This document shows positions 17,994 to 26,969 of a stretch of DNA of 64,000 nt, one piece after another (the first letter of the stretch is position 1; each line of letters starts with the position of its first letter). The translations under genes and the position numbers were made by a program. Location of the stretch: NCBI GenBank assembly GCA_035625025.1, contig DASPQJ010000056.1, positions 1 through 64,000 of the forward strand, written 5' to 3'. The notes beneath the pieces are model-generated. The model did no database searches, was not told the DNA's origin, and saw only the letters and a program-made list of their open reading frames with translations. This stretch comes from Bog-793 sp035625025. GTDB taxonomy: Bacteria; Actinomycetota; Acidimicrobiia; Acidimicrobiales; Bog-793.

Positions 17994-18289
17994 GACTGAC
18001 CTCCCCAGAGCGAAAGGCACGCGGTCAAGGTTCCGACGGTAACGCGGTCGGCCCCGGCCGGGCGCGGCAACCCACTCGGGTCCACCGCGTCGCTGTCTAG
18101 CGCACCTCGCCCCACGCCCGCGGCGCCCCGGGCGAGGCCACGCCGGCCCGCGCCTCAACGGGGAGACGGGCGGCTCCCCGCCGGACGCCTGCCGCGCGCC
18201 GGCGTCGAGCTCGCCGGTCCGGGACCAAGGACGGGCTCTTTCGACGGCCCGACGGATGACCAGGGCTTTTCGGACCTAGTATCGGGTCG

Positions 18290-18544
18290 ATGCCTCCTGA
18301 GGAGGTCGGTGTGAGACGTCGACGTCAATCCAGTGCCGAGCCCATCGTCTCTCCCGGGGAGCCGGAGACCGCGCCCGACGGCTCCGGCGGTCTCGATCCG
18401 GCGCTCACCGGACGGCTCGCGGAGATCGACCGCCGTGTCCAGCGGGTCGCCTCCGACCGGCCGGAAGGAAGCGACCTCAACACGGTGGCCTCCGCCATCC
18501 ACGACCTCGTCGAGTGCATCCGGGAGCTGCACCGCTCGGGGTGA
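18290..18544 (+). CDS. Small hypothetical protein
   Basis: An 84-residue frame with an Arg/Ser/Pro-rich first half and a helical, charged second half (TGRLAEIDRRVQRVASD...IHDLVECIRELHRSG). The second half looks like genuine amphipathic protein. An upstream GAGGTCGGTGTGA region gives no clear ribosome binding site. No family is recognised. Confidence 0.4.
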   Translation: MPPEEVGVRRRRQSSAEPIVSPGEPETAPDGSGGLDPALTGRLAEIDRRVQRVASDRPEGSDLNTVASAIHDLVECIRELHRSG

Positions 18545-18644
18545 TCGGCGGCTCGGCCGGCAAAAGGCACGCCAAGATGAGCCGCGGCCGCCAACCCTGT
18601 CTGGGCGGTGCGCGACACTCCGGGGCGGCGCGCCCATCCCGCCG

Positions 18645-19343
18645 TCAGGGGTCGGTCGCGCTCTCGTCGGGCGGAGCCCGTCGAGTGGCGGCCGCTTCGA
18701 GCAGGGCGATGACCTCGGCGTCGGAGGTCTGGGTGAAGTTGTCGTACCACTCACCGACCGAGCTGAACCCCGTCGGCGCCAGCAGGCAGACGAGCTCGTC
18801 GGCCGAGGCGGCGAGCTCGGCCAGCGACTCCGCGGGGGCGACGGGGACGGCGAGAACGACCTTTCGCGCCCCGGTGGCGCGGGCGACCTCGCAGGCGGCC
18901 CGCGTCGTCGCGCCCGTCGCCACGCCGTCGTCGACGACGATGACGCCGCGCCCGACGAGTGGGGCCCCCTCGCGCCCGGCGCGGAACAGCGCGGCACGAC
19001 GGGCCACCTCGGCGGTTTCGCGCCGCTCGATCGCGGCGAGCTCGTCGTCGCCGATCCCCGTGGTGGCGGCCACGGCGGCGTTGAGGACCCGCACCCCGTT
19101 CTCGCCGACCGCGCCGAGCGCCAGTTCGGGTTGCCAGGGCGCGCCAAGCTTGCGCACGACGATCACGTCGAGCTCAAGGTCAAGGGCGACGGCGATCTCG
19201 AAAGCGACGGGGACGCCGCCCCGGGGCAGGCCGGCGACGACGGTGTCGGTCCCGCGGTAATCCTCGAGGCGGGCCGCGAGCTGCCGGCCCGCGGCGGAGC
19301 GGTCACCGAACCGCTCGCGCGACCGGGCCACGGGGAATCGCAT
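18645..19343 (-). CDS. Phosphoribosyltransferase-domain protein
   Basis: A 232-residue type I PRTase. It has the PRPP-binding loop VIVVDDGVATGATTRAACEV, an N-terminal hood (VVAGLPRGGVPVAFEIAVAL) and the dimer/loop segment VIVVRKLGAPWQPELALGAV. The subfamily is the generic phosphoribosyltransferase group often found alone or beside hydrolases. The substrate is unknown. It is a monocistronic-looking minus-strand gene. Confidence 0.9.
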   Translation of the reverse strand: MRFPVARSRERFGDRSAAGRQLAARLEDYRGTDTVVAGLPRGGVPVAFEIAVALDLELDVIVVRKLGAPWQPELALGAVGENGVRVLNAAVAATTGIGDDELAAIERRETAEVARRAALFRAGREGAPLVGRGVIVVDDGVATGATTRAACEVARATGARKVVLAVPVAPAESLAELAASADELVCLLAPTGFSSVGEWYDNFTQTSDAEVIALLEAAATRRAPPDESATDP

Positions 19344-19428
19344 CGCGCCGATTCTCGCCGATTACGCCCTGCGGCGCGGCTGCGCCTCGGCTGGCCGTCG
19401 CCTTTGCCTTCGACCGCCTTCCGGGGCG

Positions 19429-19870
19429 CAAGTCACGTTCGTCGGTTCGATCTCGACCGCCGTGCACAGGCTGTTGGCGAGGTAGCACTGCGGGGCGCGG
19501 CCCCGGCGAGGTGGCGGACGTGGTCCTCGTCGACGGGGCCGCCGACTCGATCCGCGGCCGGAGCACGATCCGCGTCAGGCGCACCGGGGGCACATCGGGC
19601 ATCTCGCCCAGCGGCGTCGTCCTCGTGGCCGCCGGCGTCAACTCCCCTGGTCGCCACCTCGAGTAAGGACCGGAGCTTGCTGGACGACGCCGCCAGCACG
19701 ACGAGCTGCTCCGGGTTCCAGGCCGACGCGTCGCCTCCGAAGGCCGGGTCCACCGGAACCGACAGTTCCGTCGGCGCATTCGTCGCCTCATGGCTGTGGT
19801 CGCAGGACGCAGCCGGCGCCGGTCGACCCGGACCACGAGAGTCGGACGGCGGAGGGTGGATGGCGCTCAC
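19429..19870 (-). pseudogene. OsmC-family peroxidase remnant
   Basis: Minus-strand remains of an OsmC-like peroxiredoxin gene in three frames. DPAFGGDASAWNPEQLVVLA matches the DPAFxGDxxxxNPEELLVA block. The reactive Cys position reads SSSKLRSLLEVATRG, where the usual CHM is replaced. The next part (VRLTRIVLRPRIE) is in a second frame, and CYLANSLCTAVEIEPTNVT, the normal CFIANS...EP end, is in a third. A GTG at 19868-19870 may be the old start. The frameshifts and the lost Cys mean it is dead. Confidence 0.8.
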
Positions 19871-20185
19871 GGGGAGATCTCCGCCCGGTGGCGGGGCCGT
19901 GTGACGCGCGCCGGGGAGAGCGGGCGCCCGGCGGATGTGCCCGTCCTGCTGGCGACCGTCACCGGTGTGTACTTTGTGCTGCTCATCCGGTGTGCCGCGA
20001 CAGAATCGGCGGTGGCCGAGCGTGCACGAAAAGTCGTCGCTTTGTCGGTGGGTCCGCACAATGCCCCGTCCGAAAGGAACCTCGCGTGATCGCCGCGGGC
20101 CGTGGGTGGCACGTCGTGGCGGCGTCTGATGCTGAATTCAACAGGTCCCGCCTTGTTGGTCCGGATGGGTCCGCCTAGCGCGCTG
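19871..20185. other. Gene-free stretch
   Basis: About 315 nt between the OsmC remnant and the hairpin at 20186. Short frames on both strands look non-coding. No known structured RNA core (RNase P, tmRNA, SRP) is visible. Confidence 0.3.
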
Positions 20186-20209
20186 GGCCTCCGTTCCGGA
20201 GGCCGTTTC
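20186..20209 (+). terminator. Hairpin, probable terminator
   Basis: GGCCTCCG (20186-20193), TTC loop, CGGAGGCC (20197-20204), then GTTTC: an 8-bp perfect stem with a weak T tract. No intact gene ends immediately upstream, so what it terminates is unclear. Confidence 0.45.
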
Positions 20210-20342
20210 GTGAGATCCGCGCCGCGCGAAGAGCCTTGATGGGCACGGGGCTCAGGCCTCTTGTCCCCGTGCCAGGAGCCAGCGAGCAGCGAGTATTCTC
20301 GGACGGATTCCGGGTCGGCGGGTCCGTCCTGACCGCTCGCCT

Positions 20343-20415
20343 GGGGGTGTAGCTCAGCTGGTAAAGCGCCAAGTTCGCAACGTGGAAGTCGGCGGTTCGA
20401 GCCCGCTTACCTCCA
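20343..20415 (+). tRNA. tRNA-Ala (CGC)
   Basis: The acceptor GGGGGTG (20343-20349) pairs with TACCTCC and includes the G3-U70 wobble that marks tRNA-Ala, with discriminator A73. The T-arm GGCGG-TTCGAGC-CCGCT is well formed. The anticodon loop TTCGCAA gives CGC, which reads GCG. There are mismatches at D-stem 13-22 (C-A) and anticodon-stem 30-40 (A-G). CCA is not encoded (CAA follows). It is probably functional, though the mismatches leave some doubt. Confidence 0.88.
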
Positions 20416-20723
20416 CAACGCTGTCGAATCGACAATGTCTAGGCTGTTGAAGTCGTCGTTTTCCTGTCCGATCGCTCGGACGTCCTGAAGGCTTTGTTCC
20501 AACCGCCGCAGCCGTCTGTCAATCCTCGACGTGTGGCGTACACCCGGCAGTCGGGGCATCCACGGCGATGGTCGCGGGCGCGTATTGTCGGGCACACAGC
20601 GCAATCCCGAGCCGTCGCTCTGGGTCGTCGAGCAGCGGCGACTACTAACGCTGAAGGGCGTCCGCTAACGATTGTTCTGGGCGCGCGGGCCGCCGTTGTC
20701 AGCGCCGTCGTCGCCCTCCTTGT
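20416..20723. other. Gene-free stretch
   Basis: About 308 nt downstream of tRNA-Ala and of the leftward ABC permease gene. The base composition is lower in GC than the surroundings. I see no gene or clear terminator. Confidence 0.35.
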
Positions 20724-21680
20724 TCATGTTCTCCACCTGCGAACCGCCACTACCGTCAGCGCGAGCAGCACCGCCGCGATCGCGACGAACACACCGGCCT
20801 CGACCAACTGGAGCGGCCAGTAGTGGCTTCCCGGCTGTACCTCTGAGACAAAGTGCAACCGCAGCTTCGCGGCACAAGTTGCGAGGGGCTTTGTCTGGAA
20901 GCCTTGAGCGACTTCGCATCGGTTGATGGCGTTGGCATCGCTCTGCCAGGTGTGGCCTGGCGCGGGCGTGAGGCGTCCGAGAGGAACGAAACCCTGCTGT
21001 ATGAGCCAGACGTCCACTGGAGCGATCAGCGCTTTCGTGGTGAACGTCGTCGCGACGAGGTGAACGCGCACGAAAGAACGCTCCAAGTAGCGGAAGCCCG
21101 CGAAGAGCGGGACGCCGATGGCGAACGCCCAACCCGTACGCTGGACGATTGCCCCAACGAGCGCGCCGAGAGCGAAAGCGAACAGCGCGTAGGCGACCGG
21201 GACGATGCCAGACACGTCGAAGTCAAACGAGAGCATCCGTGGTCGTTGCACTGCGCCGGTCCACCACTGGAGCACCGGCGTCAGAGCCGCCGCGATAGCA
21301 ACGGTGACCAAAACGCCGACCAAGAGCTTTACGAGGAGCCAGCGCGTCCTGGTGATCGATTGTGTCCATCCGAGCCGGTTCGTTCGTAGGCCGTATTCTG
21401 CCGCAACGAGCGGCGTCCCGACGACGAGGCCGAGTAATCCCGGCAGCACGATGCTGACGACGACGCCGGCAGTCGAAAAGTCGCTCGCCGCGTAGTAGCG
21501 CTCCGCGGCGTCCATGCACGACGAAGACGTGCCGGGCTGGTTGCAGTGGAGCGCCGAGAACGCCAGCCACGCGGACTCCTGGCGCGCACCTGTGATAGCA
21601 AGCCATACCCCGACGGCAATGGCGAGAACGACAACGGTGCCATAGAGCGGACGTCCGAGTCGCCAGGTAGCCCAGATCAC
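20724..21680 (-). CDS. ABC-2 type transporter permease
   Basis: A 318-residue membrane protein with about six helices: an N-terminal helix (LYGTVVVLAIAVGVWLAITG), an extracellular loop with Cys residues, paired helices around VVVSIVLPGLLGLVVGTPLV and LLVKLLVGVLVTVAIAAAL, and a C-terminal helix before VVAVRRWRT. Its start overlaps the ATPase stop by 4 nt. It is the third gene of a GntR-ATPase-permease operon typical of YtrA-type systems. The substrate is unknown. Confidence 0.88.
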   Translation of the reverse strand: MIWATWRLGRPLYGTVVVLAIAVGVWLAITGARQESAWLAFSALHCNQPGTSSSCMDAAERYYAASDFSTAGVVVSIVLPGLLGLVVGTPLVAAEYGLRTNRLGWTQSITRTRWLLVKLLVGVLVTVAIAAALTPVLQWWTGAVQRPRMLSFDFDVSGIVPVAYALFAFALGALVGAIVQRTGWAFAIGVPLFAGFRYLERSFVRVHLVATTFTTKALIAPVDVWLIQQGFVPLGRLTPAPGHTWQSDANAINRCEVAQGFQTKPLATCAAKLRLHFVSEVQPGSHYWPLQLVEAGVFVAIAAVLLALTVVAVRRWRT

Positions 21681-22609
21681 CGCTTGCTCCGCTCTGTGGT
21701 CGTGGCCGACTCTGGCGGCGGGCCACCTATTGCCTCATCGAGCTGCGGCTCTGCTGCCCGAAGGTAGGCGAGCACGATCTCTTCGAGCGTCGGTTCGAGC
21801 ACCTGCCATGAGCGATCCTCGACCGGCTCCTCGAGGCGGACCAGTAGGTGCGTCTGTCGGGCAGCCCTCGCTGTCGAGACGAGCACCGCTCCTCTCGGCA
21901 GAGCGACCCAATCGCTTCCGCCAATGAGCAGCCGGTGGCTCGCTAGCACGTAGTCGAGATCGTCGGCAAGCGCGACCCGTGAGCCGGCAAGGAGGACCAG
22001 ATAGTCGCAGATTGCCGCCAAGTCTCCGATGGCGTGCGAGGAGAACAAGACCGTGGCGCCTTCCTCGGCCACCGATTGCATGAGAATCTGCAACAGCTGC
22101 TCACGCGCGAGTGGGTCGAGCGCTGCGACGGGCTCATCCAAGAGCAGCACCTCTGGTCGCTTCGCCAAGCAGAGCGTCAGCGCGACCTGAGCCTGCTGGC
22201 CGACGGAGAGCTTCCCGACGCGGGAGTCGATCGGGATGCGCAGCGTTTCGAGGTAGTGGCGAGCCAGCTCACCGTCCCAGTGAGGATTGAGCCGCTCGCC
22301 GTAGTGGAGCATTTCCTGCACTTTGAACGAGCGATAGAGGGGGCGCTCCTGATCGAGGTAGGCGAGGCGCGGCACGACTTCGGCGCTCGAAGTAACAGGG
22401 TCGAGGCCGAGCACGTTCACGGTGCCCGTCGTCGGGCGGGTGATGCCTGCTGTCATCGTCAAGAGTGTGGACTTGCCCGAGCCGTTCGGACCGACGAGAG
22501 CGGCGATGCGTCCCATCGGGATGGAAAACGTGCAGTCGCGTAGCCCCCAGTTGCCGCGGCCGTAACGCTTGCCGAGGTTTTCGGTCTCGACGACGGCGGG
22601 ATTGCTCAT
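21677..22609 (-). CDS. ABC transporter ATP-binding protein
   Basis: A 310-residue ABC ATPase. Walker A GPNGSGKST is at about residues 40-48, the Q-loop region is YLDQERP, the signature reads LSVGQQAQV, Walker B is VLLLDEPVAALDP, and the switch His is in FSSHAIGDL. A ~90-residue C-terminal extension follows, as in exporters with a separate permease. It starts at ATG 22609, overlapping the GntR stop (ATGA), and overlaps the permease start at its end. It energises the downstream permease. Confidence 0.95.
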   Translation of the reverse strand: MSNPAVVETENLGKRYGRGNWGLRDCTFSIPMGRIAALVGPNGSGKSTLLTMTAGITRPTTGTVNVLGLDPVTSSAEVVPRLAYLDQERPLYRSFKVQEMLHYGERLNPHWDGELARHYLETLRIPIDSRVGKLSVGQQAQVALTLCLAKRPEVLLLDEPVAALDPLAREQLLQILMQSVAEEGATVLFSSHAIGDLAAICDYLVLLAGSRVALADDLDYVLASHRLLIGGSDWVALPRGAVLVSTARAARQTHLLVRLEEPVEDRSWQVLEPTLEEIVLAYLRAAEPQLDEAIGGPPPESATTTERSKR

Positions 22610-23016
22610 GAGAGCGCCGCGAACTCGTCACTTCCCGGCTCGAGGGCCGTCGCCACCAGCGCCAGCACGGACTCACCGTCGAGACCCGCCTCCGTGGCCT
22701 TTGCGAGCCAGCGACGCAGCTCGACAACCAACGACTCGAGCTGCTCGCGCTCTATCGCCTGGCGGGCGTCGGTAGCGACGAAGGTGCCGAGGCCCGGGCG
22801 ACCTTCGACGAGACCGAGCTGCTCTAAGTCCCGGTAGGCGCGGTGAACCGTGTTCGGGTTGATCGGGATCTGTGCGACGACTTCCCGGACCGACGGCAGC
22901 TGGTCACCGGTATGTAGTCGGCCGAGGCTAATGGCGCGACGTACCTGGTCGACGAGTTGGCGAGAGGGAGCCAGGCCAGAGCGCGGATCGAGCCGAAACC
23001 GGATGATCGGGTTCAT
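22606..23016 (-). CDS. GntR-family (YtrA subfamily) transcriptional repressor
   Basis: A 136-residue regulator. The N-terminal winged helix (SRQLVDQVRRAISLGRLHTG, then LPSVREVVAQIPINPNTVHR) is a classic GntR DNA-binding domain. It is followed by only ~60 residues of helical dimerisation region, the short form that defines YtrA-type members, which usually repress their own ABC operon. There is no ribosome binding site: the -10 at 23025-23030 places the transcript start close to the ATG at 23014-23016, so the mRNA is probably leaderless. Confidence 0.92.
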   Translation of the reverse strand: MNPIIRFRLDPRSGLAPSRQLVDQVRRAISLGRLHTGDQLPSVREVVAQIPINPNTVHRAYRDLEQLGLVEGRPGLGTFVATDARQAIEREQLESLVVELRRWLAKATEAGLDGESVLALVATALEPGSDEFAALS

Positions 23017-23053
23017 GTACCGGTGTTCTAATACAGCAGAACATACCGGTCAA
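23017..23053 (-). promoter_or_regulatory. Promoter and likely autoregulatory operator of the GntR-ABC operon
   Basis: On the minus strand TTGACC (23048-23053) and TAGAAC (23025-23030) are spaced by exactly 17 nt. The same DNA carries a palindrome, with ACCGGT on both flanks and GTTCT/AGAAC inside it, overlapping -35 and -10. A dimeric GntR protein bound here would occlude RNA polymerase. The divergent toxin-antitoxin gene pair starts about 60 nt to the right. Confidence 0.65.
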
Positions 23054-23110
23054 GATGGACGGCCGTGACGGGTGTTTCGATTTTTTCGATTTCCTGGTAT
23101 TCTCCCTCAC

Positions 23111-23638
23111 ATGCCCAAGTCGAATCAGGTCGCCCCGGTGCTTTCACCGGACAAGGAGGAGAGCCTCGTCTTTCCTCCCACGAACCTCGACGTCGTGTTT
23201 GAGCTCGCCCGTTTTCTCGAGCAGCACAGGACGCCGGCACGACTCATTGGCCCGGATGGGCGCGAAGCGGCCCTTCCTGACGAGGTCTATCGCGTCCTTT
23301 GCCAAGTAGCAGAGGAGATGCGCGGAGGGAATGCCATTCTCGTTGCGCCGAAAAGCTTGCTACTCACTACCCAGGAGGCGGCCGACTTCCTCGGCATCAG
23401 TCGGCCGACGTTCGTGAAACTCCTCGAAAAGGGCGAGATCCCTTACCAACAACCGAATCGGCACCGCCGCGTGCAGCTCAAGGATCTCGTCGACTACCAA
23501 GCTCGTCGGCGAGCCGAGCGACGCGCAGCTCTGAACCAGATGACCGAGGAGGCGAGCGAACTCGGCCTGCATGATGAACGCGCCGACGCGTACACAGAAG
23601 CGCTCAGAAAAGTTCGGTCGCGCCGCGCGAATCGCTGA
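23111..23638 (+). CDS. HTH (excisionase-type) antitoxin of a PIN toxin pair
   Basis: A 175-residue protein. A ~70-residue N-terminal domain (TNLDVVFELARFLEQHRTP...) precedes an excisionase/MerR-like helix-turn-helix (LLTTQEAADFLGISRPTFVK, then GEIPYQQPNRHRRVQLKDL). The C-terminus is a charged helical tail that could bind the toxin. It ends 12 nt before the PIN-domain gene. TATTCT at 23098-23103, directly upstream of the ATG, suggests a leaderless transcript. Confidence 0.82.
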   Translation: MPKSNQVAPVLSPDKEESLVFPPTNLDVVFELARFLEQHRTPARLIGPDGREAALPDEVYRVLCQVAEEMRGGNAILVAPKSLLLTTQEAADFLGISRPTFVKLLEKGEIPYQQPNRHRRVQLKDLVDYQARRRAERRAALNQMTEEASELGLHDERADAYTEALRKVRSRRANR

Positions 23639-23650
23639 GTCGCGCTGACC

Positions 23651-24211
23651 GTGTCTCGATACTCGGCGGTCCTCGATACGTCTGTCCTCGTGCCGATCGC
23701 GCTCGCGGACACGTTGCTGAGGCTCGCCGAGCGGGAGCTTTATCGACCGCTCTGGTCCGACGAAATCCTGGCGGAGCTCGAAGAGGCGATCGTCGAGGTT
23801 CATCCCGACATCGACACCCAGGCCGTGCAACGGCGGATCGGATCGATGCGTTTGACATTCGAGGACGCCTGCATCGTTGGGTGGGAGTCGATCTCGGTCA
23901 CGGGACCGCTTCCGGATCCGGGTGACGCACACGTGATCGCCGCTGCCATTCGCGGTCGAGCTGACGCGATTGTGACAGCGAACACTCGCCACTTCCCGCC
24001 TGAGGCGTTGAAAGGCTTCGACATTGTGGCGATCACACCGGATGACTTCCTTCTCGACCAACTCGACCTCGCTCCAAGGATCGTGGTCGGCGCGATTCAG
24101 GAGCTCGCGGCGCATACTTCGAACCCTCCACTAGAGGTGATCGACGTCCTGGTCCGCCTCGAACGGAGCGGAGCACCGAGCTTTGCTGACGAGGTGCGGC
24201 GGCTGATCTGA
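23651..24211 (+). CDS. PIN-domain ribonuclease toxin
   Basis: A 186-residue PIN-domain protein. Conserved acidic residues of the active site are visible: the Asp of VLDTSVLVP, a Glu in DEILAELEEAI, the Asp of DPGDAHVIAAAI, and the ADAIVTANTRHF strand. PIN toxins are Mg-dependent ribonucleases that cut RNA when freed from the antitoxin. The GTG start at 23651 lies 12 nt after the HTH gene, fixing the pair as one operon. It is longer than classic VapC (~130 residues) because of a ~50-residue C-terminal extension. Confidence 0.85.
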   Translation: MSRYSAVLDTSVLVPIALADTLLRLAERELYRPLWSDEILAELEEAIVEVHPDIDTQAVQRRIGSMRLTFEDACIVGWESISVTGPLPDPGDAHVIAAAIRGRADAIVTANTRHFPPEALKGFDIVAITPDDFLLDQLDLAPRIVVGAIQELAAHTSNPPLEVIDVLVRLERSGAPSFADEVRRLI

Positions 24212-24377
24212 CGAAGCAAGCAGGACCGGTGGATCCAATGCCGCGGTGCAGACGTTCTCGGTGCGCTTGACGGTACAGACGTTCCGCGTCCCGAACCATC
24301 GTTACACAAAACCGGTTGAGCCTTTCGGGGCTTTTTCGAACCCGAGCAGGAAGGAGCGATCTGTACACTCTTGCGAA

Positions 24378-24926
<549 letters not shown>

Positions 24927-25221
24927 CCATCGGGCTTGCTAGCCCGAAATCGCAGGCGACGGCCTCGCCGACCTCTTCGGCGCGAAGCCGACGTTGGAGC
25001 CGTCCTGACTCCCCGATCCCGTCGTCCGGATCCTTCGCGCCAGTCGTGCCGAGGAGCTGCCTCAGGCGTTCCACCTGCTCATAGGCTGTCCAGGGGGGTT
25101 GAAACAAGGTCTCCTTGCCCCCACGAATCCGGCGGAGTTGGTTCTGGTCTATAGACAGGTGAACCCTCCATCGAGCCGCAAGACGCCTCGGGTCGCGCCC
25201 CCGCGATGCGGGCTCAGAGGT

Positions 25222-25598
25222 TCACACGGACATTTGCTCGGCGATGCCCGAGTCGTTCGCGACGGCTCCCTTCGGAACGGTCTCGTCGATGGCGGCGAGA
25301 TCCTCCGAGGTGAGCTCGATCGACGGCTTTGACGTTCTGTTCCAGGTAAGTGCGTCGTTTTGTCCCGGGAATGGGCACGACATCGTTGCCTTGGGCAAGC
25401 ACCCAGGCGAGCGCTAGCGGGGGCCACCCCCTTTGCTTCGGACGGCACCGCGATCCTTGTGACGAGCGCCAAGTTTGCGGTGAAGTTCTCCCCCTGAAAG
25501 CGCGGGTCGTGGCGTCGGAAGTCATCCCCGCCGAATTGGCCCGGATCGGTGAACTGCCCAGAGGTGAAGCCTCTCACCAGCGGGCGGTAGGCGACCAG
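25222..25598 (-). pseudogene. Aldo/keto reductase C-terminal remnant
   Basis: Only the C-terminal third of an aldo/keto reductase remains, in three frames. LVAYRPLVRGFTSGQF and DDFRRHDPRFQGENFTANLA are in the first, ALAWVLAQGNDVVPIPGTKR (cofactor-binding block) in the second, and ELTSEDLAAIDETVPKGAV with the stop at 25222 in the third. The N-terminal barrel and catalytic Tyr region are absent, replaced directly by an MFS remnant. Non-functional. Confidence 0.85.
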
Positions 25599-25880
25599 CC
25601 CTCTGATGAATGCGGCGTGGGCAGCGCGCGACACGCGTGCCGATCGTGCCGCCGACCTGGTGGGCGACGCCGAGCGCCGAACCGAGCGTGCCATGGGCGG
25701 CTTGCGCGAGCACGTGCGCCAGGTGGTGGGGACGAGGGCGGCGGTAAAGCGGTCCGGGTAGCGGCTGGAAAGGAGGCTGCCGATCAGGGCCACGCCGAGG
25801 GCGCCGGCGACTTGGAAAAAGGTGCCGTTTGTCGCTCCACCCACCCCGGTGTGCTCTGTGGGGAAAGAGCCCATCACCGC
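25599..25880 (-). pseudogene. DHA2-type MFS transporter C-terminal remnant
   Basis: A fragment matching the last helices of drug:H+ antiporter-2 transporters: GVGGATNGTFFQVAGALGVA and LIGSLLSSRYPDRF in one frame, then LAQAAHGTLGSALGVAHQVG in another, and back to AHAAFIRGL. The upstream ~400 residues of such a transporter are missing. The fragment joins the aldo/keto reductase remnant without a gap at about 25598. Confidence 0.78.
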
Positions 25881-25942
25881 CCGGCGGGCCGGCGATCCGA
25901 ACTTGTACGCTCGGAACCCGGCACTGGGACGTGGGAGAGACG

Positions 25943-26443
25943 ATGGCCGCACTCGAGCTGTCGACGGTCGCGTTGGAGATCCCGGACGAGCTCAACGTGA
26001 TCGTCGGCCAATCGCATTTCATCAAGACGGTCGAGGACCTCCACGAGGTCCTCGTCGGCACGGGCCCGCACCTGCGATTCGGCGTCGCCTTCTGCGAGGC
26101 CTCCGGCAAGCGGCTCGTGCGCACCTCGGGCAACGACGACGAACTTGTTTCCTTGGCGGCCCGTAGCGCCAGGGTGATCGGCGCCGGGCACTGTTTCGTC
26201 GTGTACCTGCGCGACGGTTACCCGGTGAACGTGCTGAACCAGTTGAAACAGGTCGCCGAGGTCTGCTCGATCTTCTGCGCGACGGCGAACCCCGTCGAGG
26301 TGATCGTCGCCGAGACCGGGCTCGGGCGGGGGATCCTCGGCGTCGTGGACGGGGCCACCCCCCTCGGGGTCGAGACCGAAGAGGACGTCGTCGACCGGAT
26401 GGGCCTGCTGCGGGCGATCGGCTACAAGTTGGGCCCGTCCTGA
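25943..26443 (+). CDS. Adenosine-specific kinase family protein (PF04008)
   Basis: A 166-residue compact protein matching the adenosine-specific kinase family: LNVIVGQSHFIKTVEDLHEV, LRFGVAFCEASGKRLVRTSG, AGHCFVVYLRDGYPVNVLNQ and CATANPVEVIVAETGLGRG are its conserved blocks. The family was named from archaeal crystal structures and its physiological role is poorly tested. The ATG follows GTGGGAGAGACG. An in-frame extension to 25829 is unlikely to be translated. Intact among decayed neighbours. Confidence 0.9.
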   Translation: MAALELSTVALEIPDELNVIVGQSHFIKTVEDLHEVLVGTGPHLRFGVAFCEASGKRLVRTSGNDDELVSLAARSARVIGAGHCFVVYLRDGYPVNVLNQLKQVAEVCSIFCATANPVEVIVAETGLGRGILGVVDGATPLGVETEEDVVDRMGLLRAIGYKLGPS

Positions 26444-26517
26444 CTGTCCTGGCCCGGGGGTCGGCTACAGGGCGCCCGCAATTCGCCTGCCGGAGGGCAA
26501 ACCGGGACGGCGCCCGA

Positions 26518-26880
26518 TCAGGCGCGATCTCCCAGGCGCTGACCGATCACTGCTGGGAAGTCGGGGAAGTAGTCGGCGATCTGGTCGAGGCTGAAGCGCC
26601 GCAGGATCGAGGTCGCAGGTTCGTGTGCGAGGAGGAAGGCGAACGAGGCCCGGATGAGCTCTTCGGTGGCAACGTCGGCGCAGCCGAGGGTGGCCGGGTA
26701 GCCGTCGGGCACGGTGACGAAGTGGGTCGTGGCGCAACCGCGGCCCGCCACCTCGACCCGGAACGTGCCGTCGGGCTGCGCGACGACAGCGATCTCGGCC
26801 ACAGAGGCGATGCTAGTGGCGACCTCGCGCCGTTTGAGCGGAGGCCCGAGCGGCGCCGCGCCGGACGGGGACTTCGTCAC
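26518..26880 (-). CDS. Conserved hypothetical protein
   Basis: A 120-residue soluble protein with an ordered core (VAEIAVVAQPDGTFRVEVAG, then THFVTVPDGYPATLG and ELIRASFAFLLAHEPATSIL), ending in a helix and an FPAVIG motif. It resembles small uncharacterised actinobacterial proteins. The true start may be a GTG about 20 codons in (VATSIASVAEI). Function unknown. Confidence 0.7.
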   Translation of the reverse strand: MTKSPSGAAPLGPPLKRREVATSIASVAEIAVVAQPDGTFRVEVAGRGCATTHFVTVPDGYPATLGCADVATEELIRASFAFLLAHEPATSILRRFSLDQIADYFPDFPAVIGQRLGDRA

Positions 26881-26969
26881 GGTCAGACCGGTCGGAAATC
26901 ACGAACGGCGCCAGGAAGGAGGGGCGAGGATTGGCGGCGGCTCGCACCGGGGGGCCCGGGCCCTGCCGG

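Noticed and set aside
19871..20209. Structured RNA gene (RNase P, tmRNA, 6S or SRP) ending at the 20186 hairpin
   Set aside because: None of the conserved cores of these RNAs could be found.
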